NCBI GenBank assembly: GCA_016213135.1
Contig: JACRBQ010000075.1
Span: forward strand, 1-64,000
Direction: 5' to 3'
Source of the DNA: Chloroflexota bacterium
GTDB taxonomy: Bacteria > Chloroflexota > Anaerolineae > Anaerolineales > VGOW01
Length of the DNA: 64,000 nt
Under the pieces are notes generated by a model. That model saw only the letters and a list, made by a program, of their open reading frames with translations. It was not told where the DNA came from and did no database searches. Shown in pieces: positions 44,269 to 53,913 of this stretch. Numbering within the stretch: position 1 is the first letter of the stretch; every line of letters starts with the position of its first letter. Both the position numbers and the translations under genes were made by a program.

Positions 44269-47200
44269 GTGAATCAAAAAAGGTCACTGCGATATTTGGC
44301 CGCCATTCTCGGCGTGCTGGGTCTGGTGCTCGGGTCGAACATCGGCGCGTTCATGGATCAGACCACGGCGTTGACGATTGATCGCGCCAGGCTGGATGCC
44401 GCCCGCGCGTGCTGGTATTGCCCGGCGGCGGCCGGGCCGTTCCTGCTCGACGTCGCCAGGGTGAACGGCGGGTTGTTGGCCGGCGCGGTCAGCGGCCTGG
44501 GCGCAGGCCTGCTGGTGGCGTGGGCCATTTGGCACAACAGCGGCAGGCCACAGCCGGCGCGCAAACTCTCGGCCCAACGGCAAGCCTCAGAACTGGCCCG
44601 CCTCGCTCGCGAATTCCAGGAATTGAACGAACCGACCAAGATTATTTTGCGCCTGCACGACGAACTGTTGCAGCTCACGGGCGCGGAATGCGGAACCACT
44701 TTCTCGCTGGAGCTTGACTCCACTGTGGCCCGTGCGGCTTTTCGCGTGGGCGACGCCGACGCCGACGGAAACTTGTGGCCGGTGGAACAGGGCGTGGTGG
44801 CCTCGGCCCACGGCCGGATTGTGGAATACACCGCCGAGGACGTTTCCGCGGAAAAACCCGCGCATCGGGGCATTGGCACGGCGCTCTTAGTGCCGTTGGT
44901 ATTCGAGCGAACCGTGGTGGGCCTCGTCCACCTGCATCACGGGCGGCTGGGGGCTTTTGACGGAGCCATGGTGCGGTTTGTGGAAACGGTGACGGATCAC
45001 GCCGCCGTGGCCCTGCACAACGCCCGCCGTTACGCCGAGCAGGTGCATCGGGTTGATCTGCTCAGTCGGCGCTCGAACCAGTTGCGTATGTTGACCGATG
45101 TGGCCCTAGTCACCCGCGCCGACCGGGCACTGGTCGCCAATTTGGAATCGATTGCCGGCGCCGTGCGTGAAGCCACCGCGGCGAGCGTGGTGCTCGTGGG
45201 GTTGGTGCCGCCGGGCGACACCCAGTTAGAGTACGTGGCCGCCGCCGGGCTGCCTGCCGATTCGCCGTGGCAGTGGCAGCTCATGCAAGTTCGCGTCCAC
45301 GTGGAAACGGCGCGCCGCTGGATGCGCGAGGAAATTCGGCACGACGGCACCTATCTGATCCCTGCTGAAAACGTGGTGGAGGTGGTCCAATCGCTTGGCA
45401 TTCAGCAAGTCGTCACTTCCAACGCTCCCGAGTCCAAGAACCCATCGCCGGGCGCATTGGCGCTCACCCCATTGCTGGATGCGGCAGGAAACGTAGCCGG
45501 AGTTTTCTGCCTGTACAGCGCGCGCGAGTGGCGCGAGCCGCCGGCCCCACAACTGCAAATCGCGGAATCGTTCGCCGCTCAGGCTATGGCCGTAGTGGAC
45601 AACGCGCGGATGCTGTTCGGCGCGCGCGAGCATGCCAACGATACTCAAAATCGCGTCACGCAGTTGGAAGCCTTCAGCGAGGCCACGGCCGTGGCTACCG
45701 GCAGCCTGCGGCTGGAAGAAATCCCGGCTGAGGCGTTGGAGCAATTGCGGCGCATTGTTCCTTACGACGGGGCCGCATTCTGGCGGCGCGATCCCGCAAC
45801 CGACCGGCTGGTGGTGGCCGCCAGCCGTAAACTGCTCAGCGACCCGCAACGCGAAACGACCGAGTCTGCCGAAGCCCGGGACTCGGGCCGGGCTGTCAAT
45901 CCATTGTTTGCAGAAATCATCACCGCGCACAGCACGATCCTTGTCCCCGACCTGAAACAAGACCCGCGCTTCCCCATTCCGGGCATGGTCTATGTGGGCC
46001 GGGCCATGCGGTCGTGGCTGGCCGTGCCCCTGGTGGCACAAGGGCAGGTGATAGCCATTCTCGCGCTGGAAAAAGCCGAGGCCGATTTTTACAATTCCAA
46101 CTTCAGCACCCTGGCGTTGGCCTTTGCCAATCGCGTGGCGGTGTCCTGCGAGAATGCGCGGCTGTACGGCGAAAGCGTCCGCCATGCGCAAGCGGCCGAG
46201 GAGCAATCGCGCCAACTCGGCATCGTCAATCATGTTTCGTTGGAGGTGGGCGCAACTTTGGATCTGCCGCAGGTGCTGGCGGCCGGATTAAAAGAGCTGA
46301 CCGAGGCGCTGAGCGCCGAACAGTCGGTGGCCCTGGTGTTTGACGACGGCGAGCCTGACCGAGTGACGGCCGGGGCGCAATTCCCCGAAACAGGCCCCCG
46401 GGCCGAGGCGCCGTGGACGGTGGCCGGCAACCCGGTTCTGATGCAGTTGCGCGAGGCGCATTCGCCCATTGTGACTGAAGACGCTGACGGCGATAAACTT
46501 GCCAGGGCCGATCACTTCGAGTGGTTGGGGCGGGGCGTCAAGCCGTCGCTGCTGCTGCCGTTGCGGGCGCAGGATACGGCGGTGGGTGTCGTAGGCCTCG
46601 GCTACATCTCGCGAAGCGCCAGGCGCCGGTACACCGAAGAGGATGTGAAACTGGCCGGAGCCATTGCCGACCACATGGCCGCTGCGGCCCACAATGCCCG
46701 GTTATATGGCCGGGCGCAGAAACGCATGCACGAGCTTTCGGCGGCCAACCAGTTCAGCCGGGCCGTGTCGCATATCAACGAACTGAAGGCCCTTTGCAAC
46801 ACAGTTCAAACTCAATTGGGTGGCATGCTCAGCGCCGATCTGGCTTGCCTGGCCGTTTACGACGAGCCGCGAAACCTGCTATCTTTCCCGATGACAATGG
46901 TGAACGGCGCCCACACGGAGGGCGGCGCGCGCGTGCCTGAAGGCCTGGTGGGCTACGTGCTTCAGACTCAACAACCGCTGCAACTTAACGGCAACGTCGC
47001 CAAGACCGCGCGCGACCTGGGCGTGAACAGCTACGGCGCGTGGGGCACGGCCATCTCGGCTAAATGCTTCCTGGGTGTGCCGCTGACGATCAGCGGCCGC
47101 GTGTACGGCGTGCTGGCCGTTGCCAATTCGCAGCGCCCCGACGCCATTGACGGCGGGCACTTGCGAATTCTCTCGGCGGCCGCGCCGGCCATTGCCGCCA

Positions 47201-50200
47201 GTCTGGAAACAATCGCGCAGTTGGATCACGCCCGCCGCGTCGCGCGCGAATCCAGGGAATGGGCGCAAGTGCTGGAGACCATGAGCGATGCCGGCGCGCA
47301 AGTGACCGCTCAATCGCGCAGGTCGGAAGTCGTGGCGGCGGCGCTGGCGCAACTGCCACGGTTTATTTCTGCCGATTCAATCCGGTTGTGGCGGCGCCCC
47401 TTGCCGGACGGGGATTGGGTTTGTGAGGCAGGAACCGCAGCCGCCGAGACGAAGCCGGTAGCCGCCGACAATGCCGTGTTCGCCAGGTTGGCCGACAAAG
47501 CCCTGGCGATCAATGTGGCTGATGCCAACCAGAGCGCGGCGCTCGTTGGCTCCGGCGCGGCAACGGCAGGCATGCGGTCGTGGCTGGGCGTGCCACTGGC
47601 TAATCAGGACGAGGCGGAAGGAGTTTTAACGCTGGAGAAGGCCGAGCCGGCCCATTTCACGGCGTTGCATGAGATGACCGCTCTGGCCTTTGCCCGTCAG
47701 CTGGCTGTAGCCCTGGGCCATGCGCAGGTGTTTGAGCAACAGACTCAGCTCAACGGCGAGTTGCAAACGCGGGCCGACCGGCTGGAGCAATTGAAACGGG
47801 CTTTCGCCGAATTACACGGCTCGTTGTCGGCGGATGACGTGCTTCGCGTCGCGGCGCAGCATTTGGCCGGGGCTGTGCCCTCGTCCGTGTCTGGCGTGGT
47901 GGTGTACCCCGATGCGCCGGGTCAGGGCGCTTTGGCGTACACGAGCGCGTCCGCAACGATTGATCCACGGGAAACCTTGCCGTTGGATAGTTCGCTGACT
48001 CGGCATCTAAGTGAAACACTGGCGCCGCTGGCTGTGGATGACGTGGCCGCGCACGAGGTGGTGAAGCCGGAGCATGTGGCGTGGGTCGCCCCGGATATTC
48101 ATTCGGCGTTGGTGGCGCCGCTGATGGTGGCCGATGTGCTGGCCGGTGTGGCCGTGGTCGGCCGGGCGGCCAACGCCGGGGCGTTTAGTCTCGCGGAAAT
48201 GGATCTGGTGGCGGCGCTGGCCGCGCAAATTTCGGCGGCGCTGGACAATGCGCGGCAGCTCGCCAGCGCGCAGCGCGCACAACGCGAGCAGGAGGCGGTG
48301 GCCCGGTTCGGCGCTGCGGTGGGCCGGGCCACCACCTTCGAGCAATTGCTGCAAACGGTGAAGACTCAATTGCAGCCGACGGTGGGGGACTCGACGGTAG
48401 AGTTGGCGATGGTCGGTGACGGGCAGGACCAAGTGGCCGCCGGTGCGGCGGTTCCCGTTCAACAAATCGCCCGAAGCCGTCGCGCGTTGATCTTCAATCA
48501 ACTGGAACCTGCGACCGAGGCTAACACGAACGGCGATGGCACGACGAACGCCGGTTCGCTAATTGGCGTGCCTTTGGTGATCGACGACAAAGTAATTGGC
48601 GTGCTGACCGTGGCCGATGCGACCCGGCCGATGGCGTTTGATGAGCGGCATGAACGAATGCTGACGGCGTTTGCCGCTCCGCTGGCCGTGGCGGTGGACA
48701 CGGTGCGCAAGTTCGAGCAGAGGCGACGTTTCAGCGACGATTTGAATGAGCAGTTGCGGGAACGCGCGGCGCAGTTGACCGAGTGGCGGGGCAAGCATGG
48801 GCAGATGGAGCACCTTGCCAGGGATTTGGAGAATCGGGTTGCCACGCGGGAAGCCGAGCTGGCAAGTTTACAGCGGCAGTATGCCCAGGCAGCGGATGCC
48901 ACGGCGGCGGCGGAGCGCTACCTGGCGGAGCGCGAAGCGGAGCTGGCAGCTCTGAAGGAGCTGCACGCGCAGGCGCAACGAGGGTCGGAGGCGCTGGAGC
49001 GCCGACTGGCGGACACCGAGTCGGCTTTGGGCGAGGCCCGGCAACAGCACTCGGCAGCGCAGCAATTGGCGCAGGGGTTGGCGCAGGAGTTGGCAGAGCG
49101 CGGGGCGGAGCAAGAGACTGGGACTCGCTTGGCCGCTCTCACCGCAGAGTTGGCGAGTGCGCAGGCCCTGCACGAAGAGGCGCGTAGCGCGTATGCCCGG
49201 CTGCAACAACTAGTGAGCCAACAAATGACGCCAGCCGCGCCGGGGGAGCAACAGACCGATGCGGCGACGGTGCGCGAGCTTTATGAACAGGCGCGGGTGA
49301 ATACCCAATGGCATCGGCAAGCCGCGTCCCTTGCCAAGTCTGCCGAGGACTTTGTGTCGGGGTCTGAGTTGGACAATATGCTCAACCGCGAACTGCTTCT
49401 AGCCAACACCGCGCTGGGCGCTGAATACGGCGCGGTGCTGGTGGCCAACAAGTCGGCGTCGGAGATGCTTTTCCGCGCGGTCTTGGGGCCGGTGGAGTTG
49501 TTGCCGACGGGCGGCAAAGAGGCGCCCCTGGGCGGGCGGCGCGGCCTCGTCGGTGCGGCCATCCGCGAGCGCCGGCCGATCTTTGTTCCCAATCTTGTTG
49601 CCGATGAACGATGGAGGTCGAATCCGCTTCCCGGCAGCGAGGAGTATCTAAGCGGCGCAGTAGCGCCGCTTAGTACCGCCGGGCGCACGCTGGGGGCGTT
49701 GTTGTTCCTGTCCAGGCGAGAGGGCGCGTTTGGGGTGGAGCAATTGCCGTTGATTACGGCCGCCGCCAATCAAGTGGCTGCCTTGCTGCGCAACAGCGAA
49801 TTGCATCAGACTTTCCACGCGCAAGCGCGGGAATTGGAAGGGATGATGGCGCCACCGCCCGAGGCGGCGCCGGCCGCCATCGCCCCAGTGGCAGCTGCTG
49901 CCACCGCGACCCAGGTTGCCGCACCGCTGGCCAGGCCGGAGGTTGCAACCCCCACAGCCCATCCGCTTGCGGCTGCGCCGGCAGTGGCAACCGTATCGTC
50001 GCGCGCACCGGCGCCCGTGGCAAAGCCACAGCCCGTCGCCTCTGCGGCCGCCGGCGCCGGTTGGCTGGCGAAATGGCATGAACTTCCGTCAGCCGCAAAG
50101 GCGATGGCGCTAGTTGCGACCGTTATGGTGGTGGGTGGCGTCGGCGTGGCGTTGCTTGTGGGCGCGGGCGTCGGCGCGCCTCCCCCGGTCACCGGCACGG

Positions 50201-50637
50201 CGGCGTCAACTCAGGCGGTGGCAGTGATCAGCCCTTCCGCCGTTTTACGTCCCACGTTGCAACCCACGTTGCCCTCCACGCAAGTACCCATCGTGGTCAG
50301 CACCGCCACGCCCGAACCCACTCAAACCCAGACCGCAGCGCCTACCGTGCCGCCCACGGCCACGGCCACGTTCACGCCCACCCTCACCGTCGCGCCATTG
50401 CCCACGCTGCCCGAGGGCGTCATCGGTTACGCCGTGGTATCGGTGAAGGAAGGCACCTCGTCGGCCCGGTTGCGCGCCACTCCCGGGGGCGTCGTCATTG
50501 CCGCAGTGCCCAGGGACTCGCGGGTTGAGGTCTTGAAAGGACGGGAGATCGTTGATAATATCAACTGGATTCAAGTCCGGGATGCCACGGGCTTGACCGG
50601 CTGGATCGCTGAAGAATTGCTGGTGTTTCAACCATAA
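44269..50637 (+). CDS. Giant transmembrane multi-GAF protein with coiled coil and external SH3b domain
   Basis: The 2122-residue protein starts with GTG behind GGAGAG. Helix 1 (9-27) and helix 2 (about 68-88) enclose a small outer loop with a CxxC (C48-W-Y-C51). The long cytoplasmic part has about eight GAF-type repeats (roughly 120-1480; recurring LLVPLVFE-, WLGVPLANQ- and VPLVIDDKVIGVLTVA-type blocks), a coiled coil (about 1480-1660, KHGQMEHLARDLENR...) and another GAF (about 1680-1850). Then come an Ala/Pro linker, helix 3 (about 1944-1969), a Thr/Pro stalk and a C-terminal SH3b (about 2048-2122). Topology predicts GAFs inside and SH3b outside. No kinase, cyclase, phosphodiesterase or HTH output domain is visible. 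It may couple envelope state to intracellular ligands. Domain number is by eye. Confidence 0.85.
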   Translation: MNQKRSLRYLAAILGVLGLVLGSNIGAFMDQTTALTIDRARLDAARACWYCPAAAGPFLLDVARVNGGLLAGAVSGLGAGLLVAWAIWHNSGRPQPARKLSAQRQASELARLAREFQELNEPTKIILRLHDELLQLTGAECGTTFSLELDSTVARAAFRVGDADADGNLWPVEQGVVASAHGRIVEYTAEDVSAEKPAHRGIGTALLVPLVFERTVVGLVHLHHGRLGAFDGAMVRFVETVTDHAAVALHNARRYAEQVHRVDLLSRRSNQLRMLTDVALVTRADRALVANLESIAGAVREATAASVVLVGLVPPGDTQLEYVAAAGLPADSPWQWQLMQVRVHVETARRWMREEIRHDGTYLIPAENVVEVVQSLGIQQVVTSNAPESKNPSPGALALTPLLDAAGNVAGVFCLYSAREWREPPAPQLQIAESFAAQAMAVVDNARMLFGAREHANDTQNRVTQLEAFSEATAVATGSLRLEEIPAEALEQLRRIVPYDGAAFWRRDPATDRLVVAASRKLLSDPQRETTESAEARDSGRAVNPLFAEIITAHSTILVPDLKQDPRFPIPGMVYVGRAMRSWLAVPLVAQGQVIAILALEKAEADFYNSNFSTLALAFANRVAVSCENARLYGESVRHAQAAEEQSRQLGIVNHVSLEVGATLDLPQVLAAGLKELTEALSAEQSVALVFDDGEPDRVTAGAQFPETGPRAEAPWTVAGNPVLMQLREAHSPIVTEDADGDKLARADHFEWLGRGVKPSLLLPLRAQDTAVGVVGLGYISRSARRRYTEEDVKLAGAIADHMAAAAHNARLYGRAQKRMHELSAANQFSRAVSHINELKALCNTVQTQLGGMLSADLACLAVYDEPRNLLSFPMTMVNGAHTEGGARVPEGLVGYVLQTQQPLQLNGNVAKTARDLGVNSYGAWGTAISAKCFLGVPLTISGRVYGVLAVANSQRPDAIDGGHLRILSAAAPAIAASLETIAQLDHARRVARESREWAQVLETMSDAGAQVTAQSRRSEVVAAALAQLPRFISADSIRLWRRPLPDGDWVCEAGTAAAETKPVAADNAVFARLADKALAINVADANQSAALVGSGAATAGMRSWLGVPLANQDEAEGVLTLEKAEPAHFTALHEMTALAFARQLAVALGHAQVFEQQTQLNGELQTRADRLEQLKRAFAELHGSLSADDVLRVAAQHLAGAVPSSVSGVVVYPDAPGQGALAYTSASATIDPRETLPLDSSLTRHLSETLAPLAVDDVAAHEVVKPEHVAWVAPDIHSALVAPLMVADVLAGVAVVGRAANAGAFSLAEMDLVAALAAQISAALDNARQLASAQRAQREQEAVARFGAAVGRATTFEQLLQTVKTQLQPTVGDSTVELAMVGDGQDQVAAGAAVPVQQIARSRRALIFNQLEPATEANTNGDGTTNAGSLIGVPLVIDDKVIGVLTVADATRPMAFDERHERMLTAFAAPLAVAVDTVRKFEQRRRFSDDLNEQLRERAAQLTEWRGKHGQMEHLARDLENRVATREAELASLQRQYAQAADATAAAERYLAEREAELAALKELHAQAQRGSEALERRLADTESALGEARQQHSAAQQLAQGLAQELAERGAEQETGTRLAALTAELASAQALHEEARSAYARLQQLVSQQMTPAAPGEQQTDAATVRELYEQARVNTQWHRQAASLAKSAEDFVSGSELDNMLNRELLLANTALGAEYGAVLVANKSASEMLFRAVLGPVELLPTGGKEAPLGGRRGLVGAAIRERRPIFVPNLVADERWRSNPLPGSEEYLSGAVAPLSTAGRTLGALLFLSRREGAFGVEQLPLITAAANQVAALLRNSELHQTFHAQARELEGMMAPPPEAAPAAIAPVAAAATATQVAAPLARPEVATPTAHPLAAAPAVATVSSRAPAPVAKPQPVASAAAGAGWLAKWHELPSAAKAMALVATVMVVGGVGVALLVGAGVGAPPPVTGTAASTQAVAVISPSAVLRPTLQPTLPSTQVPIVVSTATPEPTQTQTAAPTVPPTATATFTPTLTVAPLPTLPEGVIGYAVVSVKEGTSSARLRATPGGVVIAAVPRDSRVEVLKGREIVDNINWIQVRDATGLTGWIAEELLVFQP

Positions 50638-50688
50638 GTTGCGCGTCGCTCTCACCCGTCGCCTAACTTTGAGGAGTCAAACAGTTCA

Positions 50689-51594
50689 ATGTCTAACGAT
50701 CGTGGCTATTTGGCGCAGCCTGCTTCGGCGCGTGTGACGCGGTGGGGGCTTTACGGCCTGACAGCTCTGGCCATCCTCGGCGTGCTGGCGCGGCTGGGGG
50801 TACGAACTATTGCCATAGCCCAGGAAGTGGCGGCGTACACCGCCACCCCCGAGCCGCCGGTAGCCATTAGCGTTACGCTGGCACCAAAGCTCACGGTCAC
50901 GCGCCCAGGCCCGGTGACGGCCACGCCACAGCCCACCCTGCCTCCCACTCCTGTGCCGCCGGCTGTGCAAACTGCGGTCTACCTTGAGCAGTGCTCGTTG
51001 TACAGCCAGATTCCACAGGATCTGCTCACCCGCGTGGACCGCGACGTGGAACTGCCGCGCGACTACCAGCCGCCCGATTTGGCGTCGGCGCCCCTTAACG
51101 CTCGCAATGCGTACTACGCGACGATATTATTGCGCCAGCCGATTCATCAGCCGTTGCTGGATATGCTCGATGCGATGAACCAGGCTGGGTTACACCCGTG
51201 GGTCATGTCGGGGTTTCGGTCTTATAGCGCTCAGGCCGAGGTGTTCGAAAAATGGACGGTGGAGTACCCGGATCGGGCGTCACAATTGAGCGCGATGCCG
51301 GGGCACAGCGAGCACCAGTTGGGCACGGCCATCGATTTCAGCACGCCGACGATGAACGATCTGTATCAGGATTATTTCCACAAGGGCTTTGCCGCCACGC
51401 CCGAAGGACAATGGCTCACCAGGCAGGCGGCTTACTACGGCTTCACTTTGTCGTACCCGGCATGGGCAGTTGACGTGACCGGATACGAGTGGGAGCCGTG
51501 GCATTTTCGCTACGTTGGCATACTGGCTCAGCAACTGGCGGAGCGCCACATCACGTTAATCGAATACCTCCAGATATGCACCCCTCACCCTTAG
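50689..51594 (+). CDS. VanY-type D-Ala-D-Ala carboxypeptidase (M15B), copy 1
   Basis: The 301-residue protein has a cytoplasmic start, one helix (about 20-45, GLYGLTALAILGVLARLGV), a Thr/Pro-rich linker, and a VanY domain from about 110. SGFRSYSAQAEVFEKW, GHSEHQLGTAIDF near 205-217 (zinc His and Asp) and EPWHFRYVG near 269-277 (catalytic Glu region and zinc His) are all intact. It should trim D-Ala from peptidoglycan stem peptides outside the membrane. GAGGAG is 12 bases before the ATG. It lies 51 bases after the giant GAF gene, so envelope sensing and trimming may be linked. Confidence 0.92.
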   Translation: MSNDRGYLAQPASARVTRWGLYGLTALAILGVLARLGVRTIAIAQEVAAYTATPEPPVAISVTLAPKLTVTRPGPVTATPQPTLPPTPVPPAVQTAVYLEQCSLYSQIPQDLLTRVDRDVELPRDYQPPDLASAPLNARNAYYATILLRQPIHQPLLDMLDAMNQAGLHPWVMSGFRSYSAQAEVFEKWTVEYPDRASQLSAMPGHSEHQLGTAIDFSTPTMNDLYQDYFHKGFAATPEGQWLTRQAAYYGFTLSYPAWAVDVTGYEWEPWHFRYVGILAQQLAERHITLIEYLQICTPHP

Positions 51595-51621
51595 CGCCCC
51601 AGCACCGAATGCGAACAGTGT

Positions 51622-52626
51622 ATGACTGAACCGACACCCGAGGCGATACCGCACCGGCGTCGGCGGCGGCGACGCCCTAAAAACGCCCCTCCGTTTACAA
51701 TTCAGCCGTTGCACATTACAGTAGCCAGCGTGGCCCTGTTGGCGGTCATTATCGGTGTGGCGATTGTTGTTGAAAACAGGCCCGCTTTGCAGGGGCGCGA
51801 AGCGTATGCGCCCCCCAATAACGGGGCCGCGGTAGTTGCCGCGACTAGCACGGCAACCGCTACGGCAACCGCAACCGTTGAGCCGACTGCCACCCACACG
51901 TTGCCGCCGCCCAGCCCCGCGGCGACGTTCACAGCCACCGTGCCCACGCCCACGGCCACGCGGCAGCCCACGCCCACGCCCTCGCCGGTACCGCCCGTTG
52001 TATTGACGGCGATTGCCCGGCAGTGCGCGCAGTATACTGACGTGCAACGGCTGCTGCTGACGCGTGTAGACCGGGATGTGTTATTGCCTCGCGATTACCT
52101 GCCCGAGGATCTTCAAGTGATGCCGCTTAATCCGGGCAACGTGTTCTACGGCTCGGTCCAAATGCGCAAAATCGTTCAGCAGCCGCTGCTCGATATGCTG
52201 GATGCCATGAACCAGGCCGGGCTGAAGACCATCGTAATTTCGGGCTATCGATCCTTTGCCGATCAAACCCTGGCTTATGAGCAGTGGTTGAGGCTGTTTC
52301 CGGATCGGGCGCCCCAATTGAGCGCGGTGCCCGGCCACAGCGAGCACCAGTTGGGCACAGCCATTGACTTCAGCACGCCGTATATGAAGGATCAGTACGG
52401 GGATTACTTTAGCAAGAGTTTTGCCGACACCGCGGAGGGCCTGTGGCTGACCAAGCAAGCGGCCTATTACGGGTTCACATTGTCGTACCCGCAATGGGCT
52501 GAGGATGTCACGGGTTACGAATGGGAACCGTGGCACTTTCGATTCGTGGGGTCATTAGCCCAACAGCTCTTGGAAAACCATGTGACACTGACGGAGTACA
52601 TTCAAAAGTGCAACGGCGGCTCGTGA
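51622..52626 (+). CDS. VanY-type D-Ala-D-Ala carboxypeptidase (M15B), copy 2
   Basis: A paralogue of the preceding gene, 334 residues. The N-terminus is more basic (RRRRRRPKNAP), the helix spans about 34-56, and the Thr/Pro linker is longer (TSTATATATATVEPTATHT...). The peptidase domain keeps SGYRSFADQTLAYEQW, GHSEHQLGTAIDF near 238-250 and EPWHFRFVG near 302-310. Sequence identity to copy 1 is clear through the domain but not in the linker. The last 105 bases recur as a fragment at 53265. Confidence 0.92.
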   Translation: MTEPTPEAIPHRRRRRRRPKNAPPFTIQPLHITVASVALLAVIIGVAIVVENRPALQGREAYAPPNNGAAVVAATSTATATATATVEPTATHTLPPPSPAATFTATVPTPTATRQPTPTPSPVPPVVLTAIARQCAQYTDVQRLLLTRVDRDVLLPRDYLPEDLQVMPLNPGNVFYGSVQMRKIVQQPLLDMLDAMNQAGLKTIVISGYRSFADQTLAYEQWLRLFPDRAPQLSAVPGHSEHQLGTAIDFSTPYMKDQYGDYFSKSFADTAEGLWLTKQAAYYGFTLSYPQWAEDVTGYEWEPWHFRFVGSLAQQLLENHVTLTEYIQKCNGGS

Positions 52627-52664
52627 TGGATTACAGCAATAATTCAGCAAGGTGAATCAATTCG

Positions 52665-53234
52665 ATGTATCAGACTCAATCGCAAATAACAATCATGCTC
52701 GTGATCGTCGCCGTGCTGGCCGTTGTGGCCGGCGTGGTCATTGTGCTGGTGACCAGCCCTAAATCGTTGGAGTTGTCCAACCTTGAGCCGGCCCGATCGC
52801 CGACCGCTACCGCTCAATTGGGGACGGCACCCCCGTCTGTGGAGCCGACGGCCGCGCCCGCCGACGCCGACACGCCCACGGCGCGACCGAGCATGACACC
52901 GTTGGCCACGCGCACGCCGCGGCCCCCTTCGGCTACGCCCACGCGCACGCGCATACCGTCGGCCACGCCCACCGCCACCATCACGCCGCTTGCCACGTTG
53001 CCGGCTGATGTCCGCGCCCTGGCTATCATCAATATTACGGATGGCGGTTCGGCTCGATTGCGCGCCGTGCCGGGGGGCGACATCATCGCGGCTATTCCCG
53101 GCGGGGCCACGGTGCAACTTTTGAAGAAGCCCAGCCGTGAGCTCGACGGTATCACGTGGGTGCAGATACGCGATGAAAACGGCGTCGTGGGATGGGTGGC
53201 TTCAGACTTGCTTTTGATTCTGCCATCGCCCTGA
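52665..53234 (+). CDS. Membrane-anchored SH3b-domain protein, copy 1
   Basis: The 189-residue protein has a short N-terminus, one helix at about 9-31 (IMLVIVAVLAVVAGVVIVLV), a Thr/Pro/Ala stalk (about 45-115) and a C-terminal bacterial SH3 domain (about 120-189): ARLRAVPGGDIIAAIPGGATVQLLK, then WVQIRDENGVVGWVASDLL. SH3b domains bind peptidoglycan or other envelope polymers. The same stalk plus SH3b ends the giant GAF protein. A copy with a shorter stalk follows at 53409. AAGGTG lies ten bases before the ATG. Confidence 0.88.
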   Translation: MYQTQSQITIMLVIVAVLAVVAGVVIVLVTSPKSLELSNLEPARSPTATAQLGTAPPSVEPTAAPADADTPTARPSMTPLATRTPRPPSATPTRTRIPSATPTATITPLATLPADVRALAIINITDGGSARLRAVPGGDIIAAIPGGATVQLLKKPSRELDGITWVQIRDENGVVGWVASDLLLILPSP

Positions 53235-53264
53235 TTCACTGCAGCGAGTCCAGATGATTGCCAT

Positions 53265-53369
53265 TGGGAGCCGTGGCACTTTCGATACGCGGGGTCATTG
53301 GCCCAACAGCTTTTGGAAAACCATGTGACACTAACGGCGTACATTCAAATGTGCAGCGGCGGTTCGTGA
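53265..53369 (+). pseudogene. Fragment of the VanY C-terminus, duplication remnant
   Basis: These 105 bases match the end of the VanY copy 2 gene (52522-52626) closely and keep its frame: WEPWHFRYAGSLAQQLLEN through CSGGS and TGA. There is no start codon or upstream domain. Just before it (to 53264) stands sequence matching the start of the gene at 53914 (CAGATGATTGCCAT against CAGATGATATCCAT). It is therefore the scar of a tandem duplication and not a gene. Confidence 0.92.
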
Positions 53370-53408
53370 CGGGATTGCAGCGTTAGTTCAGCAAGGTGAA
53401 TCAATTCG

Positions 53409-53894
53409 ATGTATCAGACTCAATTGCAGATAAGAGCAGTGATCGTGGTCGTCGCCGTGCTGGCCGTTGTGGCCGGCGTGGTCATTGTCCTGGTAACCAG
53501 CCCTAAATCGTTGGAACTGTCCGACCTTCAGCCAGCCAGGTCGCAGACTGCAACAGCTCAATCGGGCACGCCGGCCCCGGCCACCGACACGCCCGCAGCG
53601 CCGCCAACCATCAAACCGTTGGCCACACCCAACGTCACCGTCACGCCGTTTGCCACGTTGCCGGCTGATGTCCGCGCTCTGGCTATCATCAACCTTACAG
53701 ATGGCGCTTCGGCTCGATTGCGCGCCGTGCCGGGAGGCGACATCATCGAGGCCATTCCGGGTGGCGCCACCGTGCAACTATTGAAGCAGCCCAGCCGCGT
53801 GCTCGATGGCCTCACGTGGGTGCAGATACGCGATGAAAACGGCGTCGCGGGGTGGGTGGCGACACATTTGCTTGTGATTCTGCCATCACCCTGA
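53409..53894 (+). CDS. Membrane-anchored SH3b-domain protein, copy 2
   Basis: The 161-residue product is a duplicate of the protein at 52665. Helix (about 9-31) and SH3b domain (about 92-161, ARLRAVPGGDIIEAIPGGATVQLLK, WVQIRDENGVAGWVATHLL) are nearly identical; the stalk is 28 residues shorter. The upstream 30 bases with the ribosome binding site are the same as in copy 1. It likely has the same outer-face location. Shortening of the stalk may change reach from the membrane. Confidence 0.88.
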   Translation: MYQTQLQIRAVIVVVAVLAVVAGVVIVLVTSPKSLELSDLQPARSQTATAQSGTPAPATDTPAAPPTIKPLATPNVTVTPFATLPADVRALAIINLTDGASARLRAVPGGDIIEAIPGGATVQLLKQPSRVLDGLTWVQIRDENGVAGWVATHLLVILPSP

Positions 53895-53913
53895 TTCACT
53901 TCAGCGAGTCCAG

